Assembly (NCBI GenBank): GCA_051883555.1
Contig: JBJETY010000002.1
Span: 1-17,717 of the forward strand
Length of the DNA: 17,717 nt
Reading direction: 5' to 3'
Source of the DNA: CAG-917 sp051883555
Lineage (GTDB): Bacteria; Bacillota; Clostridia; Christensenellales; CAG-917
Below, piece by piece: positions 6,057 through 12,815 of the stretch; positions within the stretch are counted from its first letter, which is position 1, and each line of letters opens with the position of its first letter. The notes beneath the pieces were generated by a model. That model was not told the origin of the DNA and searched no databases. It saw only the letters and a list, made by a program, of their open reading frames with translations. A program made the translations under genes and the position numbers.

Positions 6057-7092
6057 TTTTTCTTCTCCTTACAGCAAGAATAATCAACAATAAAACGGGA
6101 ATTAAAATCATCAATCCGAACATAACGTAACCTAAGACGCCGCTTGCATTTTCAATAATTACGTCATAGCGTTTCATAGCGACGTAAGGGACGGTAAGGG
6201 CGATAGCCGAAAACGCAACGACTAAGTTCTTTTTGTTTACGATACGCATTCCCGCTTCGCTCATTGCCCAGAACAACATTCCGCATTCCACGCAGCTTCC
6301 TATCAGCCACGGCACGATGCTTATCCATTGAAGTCTGCCGAGTACCGACGAAAGTTGATTGAACATAGACAGGTTGACAAGCAGATTATCGGCAATAGGC
6401 AGAGCGTCTCCGAAAATTGCAACCGACAACATCGTTACTATGCAGATAAGCGTATATGAAAGCCCGATTGTGATAGGTAAAACCGCCTTTTTGCTTTTTT
6501 TCAAAGTTACGAAAATGAAAGGCAATGCGTCGCCGAACCATATTCCGTAGGCAAAACCGCTCTTAAACATTGTCATAGAATCGACGGCCAACATCGGTTT
6601 CAAACGCCCGAAGTCGAAATCGGAGTCTAAAAACGCTAACAACAAGAAATAGCATAAAGCCGTAAACAACACGAAAAATTCTCCGCTACGAGCGATGCTT
6701 CTCATTCCCTTAACGGCAAGGAAGACGATTGGAATTATTATTGTGATAACAACTATATATAGCGAAATGGAATCGAAAAGGAAGTTCGAAATGAAATTCG
6801 CCATAAAAGCGATAAGGACGAACAATTTTGCGAAAAAATACAGGTACAGTCCCATGCAGACGGGATACTTTGCTTTTGAACGGTCGAGCATGGTAACGCC
6901 GTCGGACTGAACGAAAGAATAAATAAGACAGAATATAACTATTTCTATCACGCACATTAAAATCATCGCCAAAAAGACCGAAGTGGAAATATCCATTGCC
7001 CAAAGAGAAGGCAGAGAGGACAGTTTCATAACGGTCGACGACAAAAACATCAATATTGCCATCTGGCGAGTATAAATACAATTGTCTGTCAT
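6040..7092 (-). CDS. gerAB: Spore germination receptor B subunit, GerAB-type permease
   Basis: A 350-residue integral membrane protein with about ten hydrophobic spans, of the spore permease branch of the APC transporter superfamily. This subunit binds the germinant (often an amino acid) within its membrane bundle and works with the A and C subunits to start ion release and germination. Hydrophobic blocks begin near residues 10, 40, 80, 108, 140, 185, 217, 265, 297 and 322, and the tail is basic (R-R-R-K). Length is close to the family norm of about 360. The ATG overlaps the gerAA stop codon as TAATG, with AGGAG upstream, so translation is coupled. Ligand specificity cannot be read from the sequence. 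Confidence 0.93.
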   Translation of the reverse strand: MTDNCIYTRQMAILMFLSSTVMKLSSLPSLWAMDISTSVFLAMILMCVIEIVIFCLIYSFVQSDGVTMLDRSKAKYPVCMGLYLYFFAKLFVLIAFMANFISNFLFDSISLYIVVITIIIPIVFLAVKGMRSIARSGEFFVLFTALCYFLLLAFLDSDFDFGRLKPMLAVDSMTMFKSGFAYGIWFGDALPFIFVTLKKSKKAVLPITIGLSYTLICIVTMLSVAIFGDALPIADNLLVNLSMFNQLSSVLGRLQWISIVPWLIGSCVECGMLFWAMSEAGMRIVNKKNLVVAFSAIALTVPYVAMKRYDVIIENASGVLGYVMFGLMILIPVLLLIILAVRRRKNAEAV

Positions 7093-8516
7093 TATTTTCT
7101 CCTGCGGTTGTGATTAGGGAAAGAGAACGGACGGGTTTTCTGATTTACGTTTAAAGATTTCAATAGTCCGTCTTTAAGGTCGGATGAAACGATAGGCGCG
7201 AACGGCGCGGCAAAAGGCGTTCCGTAGTTATTGATAGACACTATATAAGCAACCGTCATTATAGTTGCGATAATCAGTCCGTAAAGTCCCAGAACGGCGG
7301 CTATACAGACGAATATAAGTCTCAGCATTGATATGACGTTAAGCTGACTAGGCACGCAGAAAATACCTATCGACGACAGAGCGATTATCAATACGGCAGG
7401 GGAAGAAATAAGTCCTGCTTTTACTGCGGTGTCGCCGAGAACAATCGCTCCGACGATTGAAAGCGAAATGCCCAGAAATCTCGGCATTCTTATAGAAGCC
7501 TGATTTAAAATTTCAAATAGCAACAAAACGAAAAGAATTTCGATTTGCGGCGGAAAAGGGATTCCGTTCGTAGCGTTAAAAAGCGTTATAAGAAATTTCA
7601 ACGGCAACAGATGAAAATGGAAAGTTTCGAAGGCTACGTATGCCGCCGGTAAAAAAATAGTCAGCAACATTCCGATAACTCTGAAAAATCTGATAACCGA
7701 GGCTCGCCAGTCGTTGCTGTAATAGTCGTATGCGTCCTGCATGGCTTCGAATAGCAAAAACGGAACGGTTAAAACAGACGGAGAGCCGTCGACGATTACG
7801 GCGATTCTCCCTTCGAGCAATTTTGCGGCAACGACGTCCGGTTTTTCGGTAGAGCCGACTTGCGTAAAAAAGCTGTACTTGTTTTCGCACAGATATTGTT
7901 CGATATAATAGCTGTCTAAAATGCCGTCCGTTTTTATGTTTGAAATTCGCTCTTTTACAGTAGAAATTACCGTTTTATCGGCAATTCCGTCGATATAGCA
8001 AATTGCAACGGCGGTGTTCGTCTGCTCGCCGACCGTCATATTTGTTACGACTAATTTTTCCGATTTGATTTTACGGCGGATAAGAGTTGTATTTGCCTTT
8101 ATATCTTCGATAAAACCTTCTCTCGGACCTCTCAGTACGCTCTCCGTCGGAGGTTCGGTAATTCCACGCATTACGGTTTGTCTTAAAGGAAAGCAAAAAC
8201 AACCCTCTGCTCCGTCTATCAAAAGGACAACGTCTCCGTTTGTGATATGCGAAATTATGTCGCTAAGTTCTACGGAAACGTCAACGGTTTCGGGAAACGG
8301 CATATTTTTTATGCAATCATAAACGGGAACAGACAAAGTAGTTCCCGTCAAACTGCTTAATACGTCTCTCGTCAGGATATCTTTATCGACAAATCCGTCG
8401 AGAAAACAGATTGCCGCGTCTCCCGTATTTACGCTGAAACGTTTTGTTATTAAATCGTCGCTGTCGCAAAAAGCGTCGCGGATTTCTTTTTCGAGTTTAA
8501 CAAGTTCTACAGTCAT
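7092..8516 (-). CDS. gerAA: Spore germination receptor A subunit
   Basis: A 474-residue member of the GerA family, the largest receptor subunit. A soluble N-terminal region (about 1-270) carries the family signature R129-G-P-R-E-G-F followed by I-E-D-I-K-A-N and L-I-R-R-K-I-K. The membrane half has about five spans and the second signature P320-F-P-P, then a conserved stretch containing R-M-P-R-F-L-G and S-I-V-G-A-I-V-L-G. It forms the oligomeric channel-like part of the germinosome receptor in the spore inner membrane. I chose the ATG at 8516, which has AAGGA 6-7 nt upstream; an in-frame GTG at 8561 would add 15 mostly lysine residues without a ribosome binding site. It is the first gene of gerAA-AB-AC. 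In related bacteria these operons are transcribed by sigma-G in the forespore, but I could not find a convincing sigma-G promoter. Confidence 0.94.
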   Translation of the reverse strand: MTVELVKLEKEIRDAFCDSDDLITKRFSVNTGDAAICFLDGFVDKDILTRDVLSSLTGTTLSVPVYDCIKNMPFPETVDVSVELSDIISHITNGDVVLLIDGAEGCFCFPLRQTVMRGITEPPTESVLRGPREGFIEDIKANTTLIRRKIKSEKLVVTNMTVGEQTNTAVAICYIDGIADKTVISTVKERISNIKTDGILDSYYIEQYLCENKYSFFTQVGSTEKPDVVAAKLLEGRIAVIVDGSPSVLTVPFLLFEAMQDAYDYYSNDWRASVIRFFRVIGMLLTIFLPAAYVAFETFHFHLLPLKFLITLFNATNGIPFPPQIEILFVLLLFEILNQASIRMPRFLGISLSIVGAIVLGDTAVKAGLISSPAVLIIALSSIGIFCVPSQLNVISMLRLIFVCIAAVLGLYGLIIATIMTVAYIVSINNYGTPFAAPFAPIVSSDLKDGLLKSLNVNQKTRPFSFPNHNRRRK

Positions 8517-8784
8517 AATTATCCTTAACTTATCTTTTTTCTTTTTATGGGAAATATTCACGACGAGTTAATATTTCCGAAAGAGTTTTTAAAGCACTCA
8601 ATTTAAAACGGATTGAGTTAAAAATAAAACGGCGGCGTAGAAAACGATATAAAAGGCAATGCGACGGAAAGCGCAATCGCAATAGCGCGTTAAACGGCGG
8701 CGTAAAATTAAAAGGAGAGACAGCCTATAAGGGACAGGAATGGTCGATAATAATATTAATTTGCACAATAGGCGAAACAAAAAG
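8517..8784. other. Divergent spacer upstream of gerAA
   Basis: The gap to the divergent amidohydrolase holds a 7-bp inverted repeat, ACTCAAT/ATTGAGT (8596-8602 and 8612-8618), about 90 bp before the gerAA ATG. It also holds a 13-bp direct repeat, AAACGGCGGCGTA (8627-8639 and 8692-8704). The GC-rich repeats stand out from the AT-rich surroundings. No gene is evident. A GTG at 8561 and an ATG at 8740 extend the flanking genes but look spurious. Confidence 0.5.
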
Positions 8785-8813
8785 TTGACTAATCGTAATT
8801 TCGGGCATAAAAT
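8785..8813 (+). promoter_or_regulatory. Promoter giving a leaderless amidohydrolase mRNA
   Basis: TTGACT (8785-8790), a 17-bp spacer and TAAAAT (8808-8813). The -10 ends 7 bp before the ATG at 8821, so transcription should start at or one base before the start codon. No Shine-Dalgarno sequence precedes that ATG. Confidence 0.7.
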
Positions 8814-8820
8814 ACTTGTT

Positions 8821-9630
8821 ATGGATAAAATAATCGATATACACGCACACATCTATCCTGAAAAAATCGCACGCAAAGCCGTTGAATCTATAGGTTCGTT
8901 TTACGGCATTTCCATGGTGGGCGGCAACGGCACAAGCGAAAATCTTATAGCAAGCGGTGGCAAGATAGGTGTCGAAAAATACGTAGTACATTCAACTGCT
9001 ACGAAACCGGAACAAGTAGAATCAATCAACAATTTCATATCGGGAGAGTGTTTAAGTCACAGCGAGTTTATAGGCTTTGCCACGTTACACCCGGATATGG
9101 AAGAAGAGGCAATCGCAAAAGAAGTCGAAAGGGTAAAAGGCTTGGGACTTCACGGCATAAAACTTCACCCTGATTTTCAAAGGTTCTTTATAGACGAAGA
9201 CAGAGCGGAAAAGATATACAGACAGGTAGAAGGCAAATTGCCGATACTGTTTCATACCGGCGACCCCCGTTACGATTTTTCTTCGCCGCTCAGAATGAGC
9301 AGAGTAGCAAAAAGGCACCCGAATCTTATATCTATCGGAGCCCATTTCGGCGGATACGGACGTTGGGACGAAGTGGAAGTTTATAAAGGGCTTGACAATA
9401 TGTTTTTCGATACGTCCAGCACGCTTTTTAAACTCAGTGCGGAACAAGCGAAAAAAATAATAAAAACGTTGGGAATAGACAAATTTATGTTCGGCGTCGA
9501 TTTCCCTATGTGGGAGCACGACAAAGAGTTAGAACGCTTTTACGGTTTGAGATTATCCGATTCCGACAGCGAGAAAATTCTTTATCAAAACGCCGTCCGT
9601 TTTTTGACGTCGATAGGCGTAAACGTTTGA
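8821..9630 (+). CDS. Metal-dependent amidohydrolase (Amidohydro_2 family)
   Basis: A 269-residue TIM-barrel hydrolase of the amidohydrolase superfamily, ACMSD/resorcylate decarboxylase-like branch. The metal site is readable: H8-x-H10 in D-I-H-A-H at the end of strand 1, K114 and H116 in G-I-K-L-H-P, H145 in L-F-H-T-G-D, H175 in I-G-A-H-F-G-G and D227 in F-G-V-D-F-P-M-W. Members hydrolyse or decarboxylate small cyclic or aromatic substrates; the actual substrate is unknown. The start at 8821 puts H-x-H at residues 8-10, as is normal, whereas the longer frame from the ATG at 8740 adds 27 basic, Asn-rich residues and contains a consensus promoter. The stop codon overlaps the -35 box of the purB promoter. 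Nearby gerA and pur genes do not suggest a pathway. Confidence 0.85.
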   Translation: MDKIIDIHAHIYPEKIARKAVESIGSFYGISMVGGNGTSENLIASGGKIGVEKYVVHSTATKPEQVESINNFISGECLSHSEFIGFATLHPDMEEEAIAKEVERVKGLGLHGIKLHPDFQRFFIDEDRAEKIYRQVEGKLPILFHTGDPRYDFSSPLRMSRVAKRHPNLISIGAHFGGYGRWDEVEVYKGLDNMFFDTSSTLFKLSAEQAKKIIKTLGIDKFMFGVDFPMWEHDKELERFYGLRLSDSDSEKILYQNAVRFLTSIGVNV

Positions 9631-9655
9631 CAAAACGTATATATTAGTCTATTAT
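9627..9655 (+). promoter_or_regulatory. Promoter of the purB-purA operon
   Basis: TTGACA (9627-9632), a 17-bp spacer and TATTAT (9650-9655), a near-consensus sigma-A promoter. The next 6 bp lead to a GTG at 9662, the expected transcription start. The purB ATG is 88 nt further on, so this promoter makes a leader containing the small reading frame and terminator described below. Confidence 0.75.
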
Positions 9656-9661
9656 CAAGTA

Positions 9662-9721
9662 GTGAAAACGATATCGACAATAAAGCAAATATTAAACGCC
9701 ATTTTGCGGGTCCGCCCGTAA
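9662..9721 (+). CDS. Candidate leaderless leader peptide before purB
   Basis: GTG at the predicted +1 opens a 19-codon frame, read as MKTISTIKQILNAILRVRP if the GTG starts with Met, ending with TAA (9719-9721). Its promoter-to-start spacing (-10 box, 6 bp, start codon) equals that of the leaderless genes in this window. The last four sense codons (CGG GTC CGC CCG) are unlike the AGA-rich usage around them, but they also form the stem of the terminator, so structure alone could explain them. A ribosome reaching the stop would cover the 3' arm of the hairpin and could prevent termination. This is inference; the frame could be chance. Confidence 0.4.
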   Translation: MKTISTIKQILNAILRVRP

Positions 9722-9739
9722 CTTGGCGTATTTTTTTTT
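9696..9739 (+). terminator. Intrinsic terminator/attenuator in the purB leader
   Basis: ACGCCA (9696-9701) pairs with TGGCGT (9724-9729). After a small internal loop, an upper stem TTGCGGG/CCCGTAA (9704-9710 and 9715-9721) closes on a UCCG loop. A single A and nine Ts (9731-9739) follow, and the purB Shine-Dalgarno sequence GGGAGG starts at once (9740-9745). It may terminate readthrough from the amidohydrolase gene, but it also lies downstream of the purB promoter, so purB expression must pass it. That is the architecture of an attenuator. No known purine, ZTP or PRPP riboswitch motif was recognised upstream. Confidence 0.75.
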
Positions 9740-9749
9740 GGGAGGTCGT

Positions 9750-11150
9750 ATGAAACCATTGTATGAAAATCCGCTTTGCACACGATATTCTTCAACGGAA
9801 ATGCAGACGATTTTTTCGGATGACGTGAGATTCGGATTATGGAGAAGATTGTGGCTTGCTCTTGCAAAATCGGAAAAAGCGTTGGGACTCGATATTTCCG
9901 ACGAACAGATTGCAGAGTTAGAATCGCATCTCGACGATATCAACTATGAAGACGCATTAAACAAAGAAAAAGAAATTCATCACGACGTAATGAGTCATAT
10001 TTACGCTTTGGGTCTGTTGTGTCCGAAAGCTAAACCGATAATTCATCTTGGCGCAACGAGTTGTTTCGTTACCGATAACAGCGAACTTATTATGATGCAC
10101 AGAGCGTTGAAACTCGTAAGAGCAAGACTCGTTAAAGTCATAAGCAATCTGTCTAAATTTGCAATCGAATATAAGGATATGCCGACGCTCGGGTTTACGC
10201 ATCTTCAGGCGGCGCAGCTGACGACCGTGGGCAAGCGCGCAACGCTTTACGTTCAGGAACTGATGTTGGATTTGGAAAATATCGATTTTATTCTTGACGG
10301 ATTCAAATTGCGCGGCATAAAGGGTACGACCGGAACGCAGGCAAGTTTCTTAGAATTGTTCAACGGTGACCACGAAAAAGTGAAAAAGCTCAACGAATTG
10401 GTTATAAAGGAAATGGGCTTTAATAAGAGCTTTTCGGTAAGCGGTCAGACGTATCCGAGAAAATACGACTTTATGATTTTATCGGCTTTGTCGGGAATTG
10501 CTCAGAGCGCGTCGAAGTTTGCAAACGATTTGAGAATTTTGCAAAGCAAAAAGGAGATGGAAGAACCTTTCGGCAAAAAGCAAGTCGGCTCGTCTGCTAT
10601 GGCATACAAACGCAACCCTATGCTCAGCGAAAGAATATGCGCACTTTCCAGATACCTTGTCAGCCTTCCGCAAAATCCTGCAATGACGGCTTCGACTCAA
10701 TGGTTCGAACGCACGCTCGACGACAGCGCAAACCGCAGAATAACAAACAGCGAAGCGTTTTTAACTGCCGATTCGATATTGCTTTTAATGGATAAAGTCA
10801 CAACGGGAATGGTAGTTTATCCTAAGATTATAGAAAAGCACGTTGCGGAAGAATTGCCGTTTATGGCAACGGAAAACATACTTATGGATTGCGTTAAGGC
10901 CGGCGGAGACCGTCAGGCGTTACACGAAGCGATAAGAGAATGCAGTATGGAAGCCGCCGCACACGTCAAAGTCGAAGGAAAGGAAAACGACCTTATCGAC
11001 AGATTGAAACAAAAGGACGCGTTTAAGCCGTATAAAGATTTAATCGACAAAGCTATGGACTCAAAACTTTATATAGGCAGAGCAAGTCAGCAAACGACGG
11101 AATATATAATGAGCGAGGTTTTGCCTGCTCTTAAAAAGGAGAAGAAATGA
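9750..11150 (+). CDS. purB: Adenylosuccinate lyase, long eukaryote-like type
   Basis: A 466-residue fumarase/aspartase superfamily lyase that splits SAICAR to AICAR and adenylosuccinate to AMP, releasing fumarate each time. Key motifs are H-L-G-A-T-S-C, G-F-T-H151-L-Q (catalytic His region), K-G-T-T-G-T-Q-A-S-F and the flexible signature loop with S281-S282-A-M-A-Y-K-R-N-P. The blocks W-F-E-R-T-L-D-D-S-A-N-R-R and E-L-P-F-M-A-T-E-N-I follow. From memory, these match human ADSL more closely than the roughly 430-residue Bacillus PurB. The usual Pro in the signature (A-M-P-Y-K) is Ala. The ATG at 9750 follows GGGAGG by 4 nt; an upstream TTG at 9723 lies in the terminator stem and is rejected. 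It overlaps purA by 4 nt (ATGA), so translation is coupled. Confidence 0.95.
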   Translation: MKPLYENPLCTRYSSTEMQTIFSDDVRFGLWRRLWLALAKSEKALGLDISDEQIAELESHLDDINYEDALNKEKEIHHDVMSHIYALGLLCPKAKPIIHLGATSCFVTDNSELIMMHRALKLVRARLVKVISNLSKFAIEYKDMPTLGFTHLQAAQLTTVGKRATLYVQELMLDLENIDFILDGFKLRGIKGTTGTQASFLELFNGDHEKVKKLNELVIKEMGFNKSFSVSGQTYPRKYDFMILSALSGIAQSASKFANDLRILQSKKEMEEPFGKKQVGSSAMAYKRNPMLSERICALSRYLVSLPQNPAMTASTQWFERTLDDSANRRITNSEAFLTADSILLLMDKVTTGMVVYPKIIEKHVAEELPFMATENILMDCVKAGGDRQALHEAIRECSMEAAAHVKVEGKENDLIDRLKQKDAFKPYKDLIDKAMDSKLYIGRASQQTTEYIMSEVLPALKKEKK

Positions 11151-12430
11151 ATACAGCGATAGTTGGAATCAACTGGGGAGACGAAGGAAAAGGCAGAATG
11201 GTTGACCTTCTGTCAAGCGATTACGACGTAGTTGTGCGTTATCAGGGCGGAAACAATGCAGGACATACCGTCATCAACGAAAAGGGCAAGTTTATTTTGA
11301 ACTTATTGCCGTCGGGCATTCTCCGCGACGACGTAACGTGCGTTATGGGAAGCGGAATGGTTATCGACCTAAAACATCTTTCGGGAGAAGTCGAAAGACT
11401 TTCTGAAGGCGGAATAAACGTAACGCCTAGAAACCTTATTATATCCGACAGAGCGGTTATATGTATGCCGTACGACGTTATGCAGGATTGTCTCGAAGAG
11501 GACCGTTTGCAAGGCAAAAAGTTCGGTTCTACAAGAAGAGGCATAGGACCTATATATTCGGATAAATATATGAAAAAGACCATTCATATGGGCGACCTTT
11601 TATACAGCACCAGGCTCGAACAAAAAGTGAAGGACCTTGTAGAATGGAAAAATCTTTTGTTTAAAAGTTACGGCAAAGAAATCGACGCCGACGAAATGAT
11701 AGACTACTTGAAACAATACGGCAAACAATTCGTGCCGTACGTAAGGGATACGAACAAATTTTTGCTTGACGCTCAGAAAGAAAAAAAGAATATAATGTTC
11801 GAAGCTCAGCTCGGAGCGTTGAAAGACATCGATTTCGGCATAACGCCTTATACGTCGTCGTCAAACGTAATTTCCGCATATGCCCCTATAGGCAGCGGTT
11901 GTCCGTCCCTTAAACTCGACGGAGTAATCGGCATAGTAAAAGCGTATTCGAGCGCGGTCGGCGAAGGTCCGTTTGTTTGCGAAATGTTCGGAGAAGAAGC
12001 GGAATTTTTAAGACAGGCGGGCGGTGAATACGGCGCCGCAACGGGCAGACCGAGAAGAGTAGGCGGTTTCGATTTTCCTGCTACAAGATACGGAATCGAA
12101 ATGCAATCGGCAACTGAGATTGCGATAACAAAAATCGACGTATTGTCGAAGCTCGACAAAATTCCCGTTTGCGTAGCGTACGAATTCGAAGGCAAACGGT
12201 TGGATGATTTCCCTTATCCGGAATTGCTCGACGATTGCAAGCCTATTATCGAGTATCTCGACGGCTGGGGCGAAGACATATCGAATTGCAAATCGTTTGA
12301 AGAGCTTCCTAAAAACGCAAAGGAATATCTTAAGTTCTTGCAAAAGGGATTAAACGCACCTATAACGCTTGTTTCGGTCGGCGCGGACAGAGAACAATAT
12401 TTCTACGTAAAAAAGGGCGAACTTAACTGA
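11147..12430 (+). CDS. purA: Adenylosuccinate synthetase
   Basis: A 427-residue GTP-dependent ligase converting IMP and aspartate to adenylosuccinate, the substrate of the purB enzyme next to it. The N-terminal P-loop reads W-G-D12-E-G-K-G, with the catalytic base D12 and partner H40 in G-G-N-N-A-G-H-T-V. Later blocks are L-L-P-S-G-I, R-R-G-I-G-P, the S-S-N loop and A-T-G-R-P-R-R-V-G-G. One conserved block is altered: where most enzymes have F-E-G-A-Q-G, this one has F218-E-A-Q-L-G223, moving the IMP-contacting Gln by one place. The rest of the protein is intact, so I expect activity. The start overlaps the purB stop as ATGA, with an AGGAG sequence just upstream. It is the last gene of the pair, followed by a strong terminator. 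Confidence 0.96.
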   Translation: MNTAIVGINWGDEGKGRMVDLLSSDYDVVVRYQGGNNAGHTVINEKGKFILNLLPSGILRDDVTCVMGSGMVIDLKHLSGEVERLSEGGINVTPRNLIISDRAVICMPYDVMQDCLEEDRLQGKKFGSTRRGIGPIYSDKYMKKTIHMGDLLYSTRLEQKVKDLVEWKNLLFKSYGKEIDADEMIDYLKQYGKQFVPYVRDTNKFLLDAQKEKKNIMFEAQLGALKDIDFGITPYTSSSNVISAYAPIGSGCPSLKLDGVIGIVKAYSSAVGEGPFVCEMFGEEAEFLRQAGGEYGAATGRPRRVGGFDFPATRYGIEMQSATEIAITKIDVLSKLDKIPVCVAYEFEGKRLDDFPYPELLDDCKPIIEYLDGWGEDISNCKSFEELPKNAKEYLKFLQKGLNAPITLVSVGADREQYFYVKKGELN

Positions 12431-12474
12431 ATGTTATTGCATAAGACGTAATATCTTTAAACGGTATAAAAATT

Positions 12475-12510
12475 AAAAGAGTATATTGTTATATACTCTT
12501 TTTTATTGTT
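12475..12510. terminator. Bidirectional terminator after purA
   Basis: A perfect 12-bp stem, AAAAGAGTATAT/ATATACTCTTTT (12475-12486 and 12491-12502), with a TGTT loop. T-rich tracts follow on both strands (T12499-12504 on plus; TTTTAATTTTT on minus). It ends the purB-purA transcript 45 nt after purA and can also stop transcripts of the convergent lipoprotein gene. Confidence 0.88.
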
Positions 12511-12557
12511 TCATTTTTAATATTTTAGTTGCTTTTTAAAACCGAGCCTTTTTTCAT

Positions 12558-12595
12558 ATAGAACGGCTTTTACGTATAGAAAGTAAAAGCTCTAT
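12558..12595. repeat. Stable inverted repeat of unknown role
   Basis: GCTTTTAC (12566-12573) and GTAAAAGC (12583-12590) form a perfect 8-bp stem with a 9-nt loop, extended by ATAGA/TCTAT (12558-12562 and 12591-12595) across a 3-nt bulge. No T-run follows on either strand, so it is not a classical terminator. It lies between the convergent purA and lipoprotein genes. Confidence 0.5.
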
Positions 12596-12644
12596 GCAAA
12601 ATCAATTAACTAACGCAAAATCTATAATTACAAAATATTTAATG

Positions 12645-12773
12645 ATTGCACTTAAATAATTGCACTAAAATAATTGCACTAAAATAATTGTACTGAATTT
12701 AATAATTGCACTAACTCAATAATTACGTTAAATCAATAACTAACTAAATTTAATAACCACGTTAAATTTAATT
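12645..12773. repeat. Degenerate tandem array, core ATTGCACTAAAATA
   Basis: Eight consecutive units are readable. Three are 14 bp (12645-12658, 12659-12672, 12673-12686, the last two identical) and five are 17-18 bp (starting 12687, 12705, 12722, 12739, 12756), each ending in an AATA-like sequence and drifting progressively. There are no unique spacers, so it is not CRISPR. It occupies most of the gene-free 12511-12815 gap, in which I see no gene. Confidence 0.8.
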
Positions 12774-12815
12774 ATCGATTTAAATTATGAGTTAGCGGAA
12801 AAGGCGTTGCTAAAA

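Noticed and set aside
8517..8600. Sigma-G promoter for gerAA
   Set aside because: A TGAATA-like -35 is present near 8560, but no CATNNTA-like -10 follows at the right distance.
8740..8820. Longer amidohydrolase start
   Set aside because: It would put a basic 27-residue extension before the metal motif and run through a consensus promoter, despite a weak purine-rich tract upstream of the ATG.
9656..9739. Purine, ZTP or PRPP riboswitch before purB
   Set aside because: The leader is too short for most of these aptamers and I could not match their conserved loops; a covariance-model search would settle it.
12558..12595. Second terminator downstream of purA
   Set aside because: The stem is good but no T-run follows it on either strand, so it is listed as an inverted repeat only.
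12645..12773. CRISPR array
   Set aside because: Units are 14-18 bp, directly adjacent and drifting, with no unique spacers and no cas genes.
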